A stretch of 64,000 nucleotides of DNA from Chlorops oryzae. Lineage: Eukaryota; Arthropoda; Insecta; Diptera; Chloropidae. Made by a program: the position numbers and the translations under genes. The first letter of the stretch is position 1. Each line of letters opens with the position of its first letter. The DNA lies in NCBI GenBank assembly GCA_020466095.1, contig CM035809.1, positions 19,012,430-19,076,429 on the forward strand, in the 5' to 3' direction. The notes under the pieces are model-generated. The model did not search any database. It worked only from the letters and a program-made list of their open reading frames with translations, and was not told where the DNA came from. Positions 1 to 11,819 of this stretch are shown one piece after another.

Positions 1-376
1 TGAAGCCACCGCTACTGAGCCTTATAGGTAATTAATTTGAACTCTTTGAGCATAAATAAAACACCAGGAGAAAGCCCTCCCAGGTAATAAATCCTTCAAA
101 ATAATTGAAAATGATTTGGACGTCTCGCAATGTCGGTAGTCCTCTTGGCCCCCTCTCACCACCGCTACTGAGTCCTTATAGGTAATTAATAACTCGGGAG
201 TCCCCGGAGCAGTCCAGGATACCTTGAAGATAACTTGAAGTGAGGAAGGTACGTCTTCGGCAATTGTCGAGAGCACGTTTAAAAGGATTGGAAGAAAATT
301 CTCAAGTATTATGAGCCCCTTCAGGCTCTCTCGTTTGGAAATATATCCTAATAATTTGTTGTTAAAACCTTTTTAC
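1..376 (-). other. Gyc88E intron, incomplete
   Basis: This is intron sequence after the TCE donor; no catalytic-domain exon lies within it. About 30 bases around ACCGCTACTGAG...CTTATAGG occur twice, at about 8-37 and 160-190, so a unit of about 150 bp is imperfectly duplicated. Confidence 0.6.
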
Positions 377-582
377 CTCACAAGTATCGATCGGATTTTC
401 GCCACGTCGCAAACGATCTGCAACTTGTTTCGGTATCATCTGATAGAGTAGCTCATCTCGTACGCTTCATTTCTTCATCCAGTTTGCGCATAGATTCCTC
501 TAGTTTTTTCGACTTTTGCTGTTCTTGGTCGAGTGCCAATTTCAATTCAACCGACTGCTGTGTTCCAGCCAGCATAAGATCT
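377..582 (-). CDS. Gyc88E: Gyc88E coding exon 6, with one-base insertion
   Basis: The exon encodes the coiled coil ([20 protein letters not shown]) and the lead-in to the catalytic domain ([18 protein letters not shown]), ending TCE before a GTAAAA donor. It is 206 bp long, but the flanking phases require 205. One extra base near 456-460 puts a TGA at 453-455, straight after ...EEMKRTR. If that base is skipped, all 68 codons read as the expected protein. A sequencing or assembly indel is more likely than a true null allele, because nothing else in the gene is damaged. Confidence 0.88.
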
Positions 583-3500
583 CTGCAAAAATAAAAAAAA
601 ATTATTTTTTTAAAGTTATAAAAAATAATTTCTCTTTCAATCTCACATTCGACTTACCTGCTAAAATCATGCATGGACAGATCGTTTATATACAGCCCTG
701 TTGTAATCAGCGAAGTTAAATCCGGCATAACAGGCGTTCCCAGAAACATAATCATACGCCAATTTTCCATGTAGACCATTTGGCCTGAATAAAAATATAA
801 ACTTTAAAATGATAATTTTTCCCTATAACTGAATCCTGTACCTTTTAGCCTTAATGACTTTTCCGGTTCACTGCCATCGTCATGTAGTAAGAGCTCATTG
901 CTTTTCTGGGAATCGACACGTTCGGTTACGGGCTCAACCGTAACCAGCTCGAATATGTTATTTGTTCTATTTAAAATCTAATTACAAGAAGAATATCGAT
1001 GAACAAGCATATGCATGTGTTTAATTAGTCACGTTTCTTTCAATTTGAGCACATAGTATTGTTAGCTCAAGTACAGTATTGTTACCCATTTTGCCAAAAG
1101 GGTTCGGAATGGAATCCGATATGTAATTTTGTTGAACATAAAACTTAAGAGCATAGGAAATAATTTATTTCAAATAAATGAATGAAGGTTGCTTAGTAAC
1201 AGACCAATATTGTCGTATAAAATTGAAATGTTGAGAAGGTTCAGCGTGAGGACGGCTGATCTATACCAGACGCGAGCGCAGAGGATTATGTTGGGAGAGG
1301 TTTAAGCAGTAAAATAATTTGTATTGAAACTAATTTCTTGGTTCCTCACTGATTATTCGAAGGCTTAAACCAACGAAAGCCACCCTCTCCGTGAAAATAA
1401 TCAACAAAAATAATCCGGAATAAACTCGAATAAATTTTTGAATTTTTTTCATCCATTTTATTTGATCCATTTTAGTTTAAGGGGCTTGTCTCATTGGAGA
1501 GGCTGTTTTGGGACCTTTTTTAAAAAATTTCTGACAGAAAACAAAAAAGGTTTTTTCAATTTAGTTTTTTTATTGTGTTAGGAATGAATAAAAGTTAAGA
1601 AAGAAGCAGGTTCAGAAAGTTCTCGCCCTCAAAGTGGATGCTAAAAAAAAGAGGTCTAGTGCTGGCTGCCACGATTCCAGGATTCCAAGTTGTCCGAAAT
1701 GGAAAAGAAAAACAGGGTTATAATCAGTATGGATGTCATTATAGGCTGAACCTTCAAAATAATTTTGGAATTTTTTTTGACAAAATGGCGGCCATTGAAA
1801 AATTACCCATCTATTTCGAGTATATTTTTTTGTAGTTCAGTGTAAAAAAAAAATAGTAAAAAATTTGTTAAAATTATGATTGAGAGCCACACGAAAATGG
1901 TGACAATTTTGGTCGAATCCACTTTGTTTTATTGAAATCGGTTCAGTTGAACTGGAGAAATCGTGGCAGCCAGTTGAAAAAAAGTGGTTTCGAGATGAAT
2001 GCGTTTGAGGTTTGAAGCAACGCTAAAATTACTTGTTTTAGCGCAAATCTTGCTCGACAAAAAATGCTATATCCTCTTAACTATTTCGAATTTCAAAAAA
2101 TCTTTTATCACGATATTTTCAAATATTCAAGCTATAAAAAATGCAAAAAAAAAATGCCAAAAAATTTTTTGCCCCCTTAAATGAAATAATTAAAAAAATA
2201 AAAATAATAGCATTAAGCGATTTGAATTTAATTACTTCATGTTGCTCTATTAATAATCATTAAATGATCCCAAAATCAAAATGGTATTTTGAATTATTTA
2301 TCAATAGGGGTGTTCATTCACAAAGGCGTCGGAAAATAGGAAAGTAGGAAAATTGGAAAATTTTACCTGCTAAAAAAGTTGTGCAAGATACAAAAAAAGC
2401 TTAAAAAACTTTTAAGAAGTCGCAATTTTCCGACTTTCCAACTATTTTAACACGCCTTTGTGAATACCCCTAACAGTTTAATAATCATTTTTCTGGATCT
2501 CGTATGTCTTAAAAATAATTCCTACTTAACTTACCGTTTGGAATTTAAAGGCAATCAGCGGACGTACTAAGTCGAACCATGCTGTGATTTTATTTCCCAG
2601 TAGTTCGGGCAATATCACCATTAATGAATTGCCTATGCTACGCACCACCATATCGGCGCTATATTGAGTACCAACGAGAAAATTTAAAGAAAAACAAAGT
2701 TAGCATAAGGCACACACACACAGCAGCTAGTCATATGTCAAACAGCATAAATTAGACTACACTATGGAATGCGTAGATGTCGGTTCCATCTCATTGTAAT
2801 GCGACAACCACATCAAAAGGCTTCCAGCGCAGCAAATAGTCCTACAGTCTCGTATAACACTCACCCGAATACGATACAAAAGGGGAATATCTCGAATAGA
2901 ACGTGTGCACTAATTGGCAAATGCTTCTCTTCGCGCGTCATCGCCAACGATGCTAATGTGAATGCACGATTATCGAACGTCAATTGAAATGTCACATGCA
3001 CCGTATCGAAGAGTATCTCCTCGCGCACCAGCTCAATATGCATTTCCTTGTGATAGAAATGCCTGGCCACTTCACGTATTTGTCCCATCGTATAATAAAC
3101 GAAGCCACGACGTTTCGAACGATAATGCAGCGTTAGTCCTTGTTTCGTCTCATTTTCGCATATGAACGATGGCGCACGCATACGCGGATACGAGAATTTC
3201 AAATACTCATGCAAATTATCTAAGCCATTTAAAAAGTCTCGCATATGTCGTCCAAGCACCGATAGGACACGATCATAGCCATACTGTCCGACAAAGCCAA
3301 CAAAATAGACACCCATTTGGTCCATGAAATCACGTTCGGATACGCCGAGCACCTGTAAAGGATACAAAAAATTTAAGGAAATAATATTATCTTTTGCATA
3401 TTGTATGAAATTTATGCAAATGATTTCATTCTTGCTAATATGAGTTCAACCGTCGTATGAGTGTTATTATCATTACCATCAAACATTGCGTATACGTATG

Positions 3501-5176
3501 TGGTGCGTGTTCTTGTGGATTCGAATGGAGTAGATGTGTGGAGGGAAAGCAAATACTTTCTTTTATCGTGTAATTATAATTTCATTAGTTTTTTTTTTTG
3601 CTTTTCTCAACGATTATTTGTTCGTAGTTTCAGAAAGCTTGACTCCATGCTGGGAATCCTCAATTTAGCTTCAATTAAAATAAAATCATTTTGAAATATC
3701 TACGGAATGGAGTTTTAAAACATTCATTTTGAGTTCTATTAAGCGATATTTGAAGAACTGCGCAGCACAACAGTGCGTATACTTAGCATAGATAAACATT
3801 GCGTATATGCTTTTTGGGTGTTTTATTTGCTTTTGATGAAGAAAAGGCATAAGAAAAACTTAATATATTTGAAAATCAGTCCTTTCAACGAGGAAGAGCG
3901 ACGAGTATCCTTCGGGGCATGGCTTCTGGAAGGGGCTCTTATACATGAAGGAACTGCTAATAAGATCGTTGTGATGTCTTCTTTTTGTCGTACCTATAGG
4001 TAAGAGAGAAGTGACCTTTTCTGTTGGTCAATCTCTTTTCTCGCGAGGGCCATAGAAATGAAAACTTTCCCGGTACCTAATTTCCTCCAAAGAGCCTGTC
4101 GTAAAGTCATAAAATAAAGCTTTTGTGGATATTTTAATAGTTTTAATTTTGTTAATCAGTGAGATTTCGATTCGTTCTTATATGCTTTCCAGACGTGCAA
4201 TGAAATGTCGAGATTTCAGACAATTTGAGAACAAATTTGACATTTGAAATCCAGGCGATTTTAATTTTGTTCTGAAATCCCGAGATTTCATTGTTGGTCT
4301 GGAAAGCATATTAGCTACAATAATACAGTCAAACTTGCAATTGTCATCCCAGCAAACATTTTCGGAGTGCTCCAAAATATGAGTCCGAAATGAGTCTCAA
4401 ATATAAAGAAAATAAGAGGCTCCTATATGAGTCATAAACAGAGTGAATAAATGCTTGTTTTTGCATACGTCATACTATTTTTGCATATTTTAGTACTGCG
4501 AGCTACTTTTTACTATTTTTGCATATTTTAGCAGTGCGAGCTATTTTCTTGCCAAAAACTATTTTTTGTGCATATTTCCCATATTTTTGGTTAATAGTAC
4601 TATTTTAAAAGCCTTTTCCTACCTAATATCCGAAAAAAATCAACACTGTTAAGTTTTTTTCTGCTATTTTTATTTCTGCTTCATTGCTTTCCTTTGTCAA
4701 TGACTCTTCTAAGCGCTGTGTCCAATGCTTGCGTATACGTTCGATGGCGTATTTACGTTGGAGTGTGTTTTCAAATTTGGCCCCCTTACCATTTCAGACG
4801 TTGAACGTCCTTTTTCATTGTATAAAAACCTTTTATGAGAGAAACGCCAACATTTTTTGTTTGAAAATGTAAAACAACATCTAGTCATATATTTTAATAA
4901 CTCCGCTGAATAAAAAACAAATTTTAACTGCATATTTTTTGGACTATTTTCCTTGTTTTTTCGAGCTTTTTATAGCGCTTATTTTCGGGTTTTTTCGGGC
5001 TTTTTTTACTCACTCTGGTCATAAATATGTCAAAAATATGAAAAATAAAATAAATTTTAATTTGACTTTAAGCTTATAAACAAACAAAAAATCCCTGACT
5101 TCCGATTTAGCTAACATAGTGCCATGGGTGAGCACATGAAAAGAAAGCGAGAGTTCGGAGGTTCAAATCCCACACA

Positions 5177-5210
<34 letters not shown>

Positions 5211-6242
5211 GAACATTGAAAGAAATATTTCAAATAAAAATACGTATAAATCGAGATATGTGTGCATCTATCAAAAATTTTTTTATAGCATAATATTAAT
5301 TATTATAATTATCTCTCAACATTTTTGAGCATTTTGAAACTCATATATATGAGTGCGGAAGGAGACATATATGGTTCATATATGAGCGGAAAAAAGAGTC
5401 AGATATGAGTGCGTGGGAGTCATATATGGTTCATATTAAGAAGGAAATAAGAGTCAGATATGAGAGCAGAAAGAGTCATATATGACTCCTAAATATTCTC
5501 CTTTGTTAAACGACTTCGGACTCATATAAAACTACCTTCGCAAGAAGAGAAACACGCTCTTTAAGACTCTTAAAAGAGTTCATTATGAGGGCTCCGACTC
5601 CTATAAGAATTCAGATATGAGTTTTTTAGGACTCAAAAGGTTTGCTCGGATTATTTCAAGGAATTTGTTTATATATGGGAGCTATAGAAAATGCCTATAA
5701 AAGAGGTTTGACCATATTTACTAATTTAATGAAGATTATTATTTCGAAAATTTTATTTACTTTTACTATGAAAGTCATCTCATGCGATACTATGAAGGAT
5801 GCCCCTGCGTATACTCAACATGAACTCAATAACATTACGTATACGCCAAAACATTTAGCTGTTAACAAATCGACGTTGTTTGGCTAAACCATATGAAACG
5901 AACCGCATAACTAGTTCAAACTAGTTCACTCCTGCTATAAATAACTAAGAACATTTGTTAACATATTCAACCACTAACGGCGGAAACATCTTGCTCGGCA
6001 GTCGTTACATATTGTTTTTTTTTCCTTTAAACTACCAACATCCACGGTCACGTAACAAATTTATTATAACGTACCTGTTGCGCTTTCTTTGCCAATTTAT
6101 TTAATAGATTCTCTGGATAGACTTGATGCACGCTGAACGATGGCGAATCGATACCAGCTTGTCTTCGTATATCGTCCCATTTTTCTTCGCCATAGACAGA
6201 TTTGATATATTCCGAAAGGTTTTCCAGTAACAAGCCATACAT
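377..6242 (-). CDS. Gyc88E: Atypical soluble guanylyl cyclase Gyc88E, 5' part (3' end outside window)
   Basis: Six exons on the minus strand, in gene order 6242-6075, 3352-2865, 2658-2535, 977-842, 784-658 and 582-377, join in frame at GT-AG introns and give residues 1-416. Residues 1 to about 180 form a haem-binding H-NOX domain, with the predicted proximal ligand His104 (in LDNLHEYL) and the YxSxR haem-propionate motif at Tyr133-Ser135-Arg137. An H-NOX-associated region follows, then a charged coiled coil at about 358-390. The cyclase catalytic domain should lie left of the window. In Drosophila this protein is a haem-containing, oxygen-sensitive cytosolic enzyme converting GTP to cGMP, active alone or with a partner subunit. 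The start is the ATG opening [12 protein letters not shown], the family's usual N-terminus. The last visible exon contains a one-base insertion that would stop translation after residue 390. The name rests on near-identity to the remembered fly protein. Confidence 0.93.
658..784 (-). CDS. Gyc88E: Gyc88E coding exon 5
   Basis: This 127-bp exon encodes [17 protein letters not shown] to NDLSMHDFS, part of the H-NOX-associated (PAS-like) region. It is bounded by ATTCAG and GTAAGT. The introns on either side are very short (57 and 75 bp), typical of fly genes. Confidence 0.93.
842..977 (-). CDS. Gyc88E: Gyc88E coding exon 4
   Basis: This 136-bp exon encodes [12 protein letters not shown] to [11 protein letters not shown] (residues 261-305) plus one base. 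The acceptor is AATTAG and the donor GTACAG. The middle of the exon ([19 protein letters not shown]) looks less conserved than its surroundings, as expected for a linker in the H-NOX-associated region. Confidence 0.92.
1662..1973. mobile_element. MITE with TIR CTGGCTGCCACGATT, in Gyc88E intron
   Basis: A 312-bp segment is bounded by CTGGCTGCCACGATT on the left and its exact reverse complement on the right. It has no coding capacity; a 65-codon frame inside is AT-rich and repetitive. No clear target-site duplication is visible. A similar end (TGGCTGCCACAATT) occurs at about 25388. Confidence 0.65.
2305..2472. mobile_element. MITE with TIR TAGGGGT..TTCACAAAGGCGT, in Gyc88E intron
   Basis: This 168-bp segment has ends that are near-perfect inverted repeats: a TAGGGGTGTTCATTCACAAA type end on the left and ACGCCTTTGTGAATACCCCTA on the right. 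The outermost TA on each side may be the target duplication. It sits about 60 bp from Gyc88E exon 3, in the intron. Confidence 0.7.
2535..2658 (-). CDS. Gyc88E: Gyc88E coding exon 3
   Basis: This 124-bp exon opens with the last base of the split glycine codon, then reads [10 protein letters not shown] to LIAFKFQT, and is flanked by an ATATAG acceptor and a GTAAGT donor. It encodes the start of the H-NOX-associated region, about residues 219-260. Confidence 0.93.
2865..3352 (-). CDS. Gyc88E: Gyc88E coding exon 2 (H-NOX core)
   Basis: This 488-bp exon starts at VLGVSERDF after a TTTACAG acceptor and ends in [14 protein letters not shown] at the donor GTGAGT, with two bases of the glycine codon. 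It holds nearly the whole H-NOX domain, including His104 and the YxSxR motif (Tyr133, Ser135, Arg137). It is separated from exon 1 by a 2.7-kb intron that contains a large repeat element. Confidence 0.95.
4346..5650. mobile_element. TIR element, family A (CCCAGCAAACATTT ends), with nested inserts
   Basis: The left end reads CCCAGCAAACATTTTCGGAG and the right end AAAGGTTTGCTCGGA, an imperfect inverted copy. Inside are many copies of GAGTCCGAAATGAGTC and of the palindrome GAGTCATATATGACTC. The middle (about 4480-5300) is unlike other copies, contains a tRNA-like segment and a (GA)n tract, and appears to be a later insertion. There is no transposase ORF. Related copies lie at 28922, 30672 and, inverted, 46381. 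Confidence 0.6.
5095..5175 (+). repeat. tRNA-like (SINE-type) segment
   Basis: The stretch contains a B-box-like GGTTCAAATCC with a partial A-box-like TTAGCTAACATAGT about 45 bases upstream, followed by a (GA)n tract. It does not fold into a good cloverleaf, so it is read as a tRNA-derived SINE head rather than a tRNA gene. Confidence 0.4.
6075..6242 (-). CDS. Gyc88E: Gyc88E coding exon 1
   Basis: This exon encodes residues 1-56, from MYGLLLENL to KLAKKAQQ, and ends exactly at a codon boundary before the donor GTACGT. It forms the N-terminal helices of the H-NOX domain. Upstream on the minus strand, a CACAG acceptor-like site about 30 bases before the ATG hints that the 5' UTR may be spliced to a distant first exon; no promoter could be identified. 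Confidence 0.93.
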
Positions 6243-9200
6243 TTTGCTATTGTTATTGTATCCAAGCAGCTGTGATGGGATATATATTTATCTATATATG
6301 TGTGTGTGTGTCTATATATTTGAGACCAACTGGACAGTGTTGATTCCGTTTGGTTGAGCTATTTTAATTGCAAAATGGTCATTAACTTTGATTTGTGTTG
6401 TACGGGTTACGCTAGGCGTTCAATTGTTTTGGACGATCATAGTTAATTGCTCGATGTGGAAAAATGATTTTTCCCTTTTCACATGTTTCACAAAATCCAT
6501 GTTTTCTTTATAGATACAGCATGTTGGCTCGTTCCGATTTTCTTCTTCAATCATTTGTCATTTTTGAAGCTGCAATTAAAAAGAAATTCAAAGAATTTTC
6601 ATGTCAGTAAATGGATAGCAAAATTTCAGGCAATGGAGGGAAGCGACGGTGTGGTGAGGTAAGAGCTTCCAAGTTATTTAGTATTCTTTCATTCCACATA
6701 GTGAAAAGTGGGGAAAATCGACTTAAAAATTATCTTTTGGAATAAATTTTTCGACATCAAATTTAGCGGTTTGGATGATTGAAGGACTATAACAGGATTT
6801 AAAGTAGTTTTGATTGCATTATTTTCTTAACTCTATATTTATTTATAGTGTCCTTTATGTGTTGGAGAAAAGCAAGAAAAAATTTATTTGTTTGGGCTCA
6901 AACACACCCTATTGAGCCGCTCCTTAATTAAGAACATGGCTCCTAAAAAATAAACGTTCATTGCCTGTCTTCGTGTCTTTGTTTAGATCAAGATTAGAGT
7001 AGGCATGCTTCCTTCATTTGGAGTCCTCATGATGACGTTCATATTGTTCAAATTGAACGTGTCGAAGAGGCCTTTTATTAATTTTGGACAACGTTCTTTA
7101 TATGAAGGTAATTAGATCCCTTCTTACCCAAAACAATGTGCCTTTATTGACTTTACAACCTTTGAAGCACGTCGTACCCTGGTTTCTTTGCCTTTTGTAT
7201 TTGATATTATGAAAGCAAGGATTGACACTCGTATTTGCTAAATATGATTACTTTTAATGTCCCAACTATGTGGATTCTAAATTAAAAGGACTTATCCTAC
7301 TTGGGCAATGAGAGAACTAATTATGCTAACTATCTATGCTCGACTTAATAGAGCAATATTAAAACTTAATTTTATTTTCACCAGTGTCACTTTTGATTTT
7401 AAACTATCAAGAGATATTTTGAAAGGTATTTTGAATTATGAAATATTATTTTGGAAAATTTTATGTTGAGTACATTATATTCCAAAGACTTTAAGGGCAG
7501 TTTTCTCACCTTTTTTTTATCTGTCAGAACCGTTTTCTCATCCTACTTTTAAGCTCTATCTGCCAATTAAATTCTATTTTCTTTTACTACTTAATCAAAT
7601 TTGTATGAAATTGTCATCAGGATAATTTAACTTACGGGTAAAAAAACTGATGAGAAAATGGCCCTAAGTATAAGTAATAATTATCCCGATGATAACTTCA
7701 TACAAATTTAATTAATAAGTCAAAGAAAATCAAATTTAACCAGCAGATAGAGCCTAAAAGTAGGATGAGAAAACAGTCCTAAGAAGGGTATTCATAGACT
7801 AAGGGCCGTTTTCTCATCCTACTTTTAATCTCTATCTGCCAGTTAAATTTCAATTTCTTTGACTTATTAATCAAATTTGTATGAAACAATCATCAGGATA
7901 ATTTAACTTACAGATAAAAAAAGATGAGAAAACGGCCCTAAATAATTAAATGAAAAGAAGAAAATCAAATCAACTAAATTGCTACTGAGATGGCAAAGTT
8001 ACCTTTCTTATTCAAAGCTCTTGACATTCATTCAAGTGATTTCCTTTGCCATAAAGAGAAAATCCTTTAATGAAACTTATAACTTCATTTGAGTGGTTTC
8101 AAGAGATATCTTATGTCATCGTCGTGGAAACTTGAACACTGACTCATAGTCAAGAGATTTCCTGTGAAAATTATAATCTAATTTAAGAAAAATATGATTT
8201 AAATTTTCCTCAAGTGAACATTTAATTGCTATCCAAAAATACTGAAAAAATTCTCTTAACGAGGACTATGGAATGTGATTGCGCGATTTAATTACACGGT
8301 CTTTAATTACGGCCAAAGAAGAATTTAGTACATTTTTTTTTTCGTTTGTAGCTGTGAAATAAATAAACAATGCATTTTGAGAAAAATAATTCACGGATGA
8401 GTTTCCTTTAAAGGCTATTAAAAAAGAGTTAAATTCATCCATCGCTGTTTGCGATTTTGCGCTCGTTAAATCGCTTCGTTGAAATGCATTTCACTGTTTA
8501 ATTTTCATTGCTTTTTTTTCGTATTTTCTTTTATAAAAGGTATGTGCAAAGGTCGAATGTTTTTGGAAGCTTAATTAATTCGTTGTACCTTGCCAAAATT
8601 TTCACGGAATTTTTCGTAATAAATTATATGGAATTTTCATTCTAATTATATTCTCTTTCTCTCGAAAATATCTCAAATGAATAGAATCATTACGTAAAAT
8701 GCGAAATAAAAGCGCTTTCAATTATTTTAAAGCCTGCTAAAAATTGAGTAATTCAACTAAAATTTTCCCTTCAATGTAAATAAAATTGTAAAATATCTCC
8801 CAGCGTTACAGCTGAAATTTTATACTCTTTTACCATTTTACTCACTTTTGAAGAATAAAAAAAAAAGCAAACTTGCACTTAATCCAATATTCTACCGAAC
8901 CGTATTACTATGAAATTCGTACTCAACTAAAGTACAGAAAATTTGAGTAATATCAAGTAATAAAATAAAAATCATACGAAATCTGCATTGACACCCTATT
9001 TCTCTCTATTAAATTTCATATTTTTTTGAATTTTATTTTCATAGAGAAATATAAAATGTGATTGATTTTCAGCTTAATGCAAAAAATTTTGGAATTTTCA
9101 CTTCCAGTGATATCAACGTCGCTCTTCGTTAGAGAATTTTTACACAGAAACATTTTTTTTCATCATAAAAATTCATCAACTTTATGGTTGAGTTAGTCAA

Positions 9201-11819
9201 GTCCATACTTTAATGGGAATACGTGGAGTCTTAAACAAACATAACATAAACTTAACAAGCCATTACTTAAGGATTAAAATGATAAAAAGCCAAAAAAAAA
9301 TTTTCTTAGAGAGCATTAGAATTGAGTTTCGATTCATAGGTTTAAATGGGCCACCTCTGCGTATGCTGAACGTCAATTCAATAATCTTAATACGTATACG
9401 CCACAATGAGCAACCGTAATTTATTTCGCTTTATTTTCTTAAGTGTATGGGCGGAATCTAAAATATTTTTTCATAAATCAAGCTTTGCCTTGTCTTCTTT
9501 CAAGCATACATACATAAATTTGTTTGCATGGCTGACTACTTCCTCAGCGAAAATTACCCATTCCACAACAAGGACCAATTTATGCACATATCCATTACGC
9601 TATTTTAGGTAAGAAGAAAAAATATTTGAAACCATTACATATGAAATAAATTATATGTACAATAAAATATGACAAAATAAAATTGCTTCGGAAGTTCATA
9701 AAATATCTATGAGTGCAAAGAGAACATCTCCTCCACTAGACTTTTTTCAAAATTTATCAAATAGCCTAAAAGCATTTTATTTGCTTTTCGCCATTTGAGA
9801 GCTACTGTTGTCAGTAAATAAATCAGAATTGTTTTTTAAAAGTCACTTTTTGTTTAGCTGCAAAACAAATGATATAACATTTAGGACAATCATTTATGAC
9901 ACTGAAAAAGCACCAAAAACAATATACGAACATTTTGATAAATAAGCCACCAGCTGTATTACTCTTGATTATTTTCGAAGACATCAATTACTATTTTCAT
10001 ATACATATAGTGTTTGTTTATATATATACTTTTTAGAGAAATTTTTTCTCAATGTACTAAGATTCAGTGACATTCACAGACCAAAATAAATGGAATAGTT
10101 TGAGCATAAAAAGCTCAGGTGAGAAAAAGACCATTAACCTGTCAACGCCTTTGCGGTCGTGTAAATAAAGTAGAAAGTGTTAATTGGTAGGTTTATTCGG
10201 CACGTGAAGAAATAATGTTGATTGCCATTGGGTAGAAGAGAAGAACTATATTTAGAGCGAAATCTCATTCTTTTACTTTTTTTTTTTTATTCTGTGTGCA
10301 ACGTCGAATCCAATTTAAATTATTAAGACTTTAATCGGATTCGCTACTACGGCGTATACATAACGTTGCGTATACGTCGATGAGTCCGAAATAAAACTTG
10401 ATGCATTCAAGTGGTCTTTAACGTTCTCAGGTTTGCAACGAAAAAGCATTGCTATGGAAATTAATTTTATTTCTATTTGTTTTGAGTGTCCTTAAGAGTT
10501 GAGAGGATTTTAATTTGGCAATTTCCTCGTCCAAGTCCTTCAATACTGTTTCGGACTCTCTAATTGCTAAGCATTTTTGTGGCTACGAGGATTTATTTTT
10601 CTTATAAATGGGATGCAATTATTTATCTAATGAATTATTGTAAAAATGATGATTTCTATTTCCATAGAATAAAATTGAAGTTGTCCAAAAGAATATGGCT
10701 TATTTTAGTAAAAGCGAAAAATTTGAAAGCCTCTGATTACAAGAAGAGAAACATCTCAACAGCTTTGTCCTTTGACCAGCTAGTTTTTAAATTACTTTCT
10801 CAGTTTTCCCTTTGGAAACGTCTATTAAATTCCTAACTTCTCACAAGGACTTAAACTTAAGCTGAGATTTAATAAAAATCATTTTCTATTTCCATTCAGT
10901 GCTCTCATTTGACTTTCTAGGACGAAAAATCTCACACGGTAAAATAAACAAACAAGCGAACAAATAGATAACTATAAACAATTTATTTAATTGCATTCAC
11001 TTGATCGGATAAGACTCAAATAACTGCAAACGAAAATGAAAATGCGCAAAAAGGAAATAGAAATAGCTTTTCCCTATAAGCTGCTCAAAGACTCATCGGC
11101 TTAATGAAAGGCAAACTAAAGTAAACCGAATCGAGCCAATGCTGAATGGCAGCTAAATTGCGCTTGCTATGCAAAGCCAAATCCAACTATGTATGAATGT
11201 GTTTCTTGTTCGGATGCCTAATGAAGCACGAGGCATAAAACACTTGGAACATGTGCTTGTTTCACGTCTTAAGATTATACGGCTCCTTGTTTGTTGTGTA
11301 TCAATTCATTGTCTATTGTCTATTCGGTGATGCTGGGTTGTCGTGTTTATTTGCTTCTAATTAAATTGCATTGATGTGAGAAGGACCCTTAAGGAATCTG
11401 CAAACATTTGCATGAATAGTATGAGATTATTGATGCTATACGGCTGAATATAAGTGGCTTATTGTATACGATTGTATGTGGACTGCAATGGAGTTCCTTT
11501 GCTGACAGTAGAGAAGACAGAAGAAGATGGAAGCTGTGCTGGATATGTTGGATAAGTATTTTATTGAGTGCAAGAGGTGACTGCCATTTTTATGACATCA
11601 TCAGCTTTAAAGTGATTCAGCTGAGAGGTTTTAAGGATATATGCTTATGTAGATGTATATATGTATGTGCATATTTATACATTTAAGTTTTGATAGCATT
11701 TAAGAATGCACTTCGTGGAGGCGGTGTTAAAGCCAATGGTACAAAAAATCCCATAAAAGTCAGGAGAGTCATGATGATTATTTCAGACAGCGATTAAATT
11801 GTTGTTTCAATTAATATTG
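6243..11819. other. Intergenic region upstream of Gyc88E
   Basis: AT-rich sequence with only short, low-complexity frames and no recognisable gene. It contains the foldback cluster at 7491-7942 and two small palindromic GCGTATAC elements (9358-9402 and 10351-10377). The Gyc88E promoter and any non-coding first exon probably lie here, but no core promoter could be singled out. Confidence 0.5.
7491..7942. mobile_element. Cluster of foldback elements (GGGCCGTTTTCTCATC family)
   Basis: Three related copies lie side by side. The best is 7799-7942, opening TTAGGGCCGTTTTCTCATC-like and closing GATGAGAAAACGGCCCTAA. A second copy at 7528-7667 ends GATGAGAAAATGGCCCTAAG and is preceded by an inverted end fragment (7491-7527). 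The third (about 7668-7782) is an inverted half copy ending AGGATGAGAAAACAGTCCTAA. All share an internal ATCAAATTTGTATGAAA block. They are non-coding. Confidence 0.7.

Larger units (their letters stand above)
3353..6074 (-). other. Gyc88E intron 1
   Basis: The largest intron of the visible gene. More than half is a single repeat element (4346-5650). It also contains several GCGTATACG-type palindromic motifs (near 3487, 3774-3810, 4730 and 5806-5847). No additional coding exon is recognisable. Confidence 0.6.
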
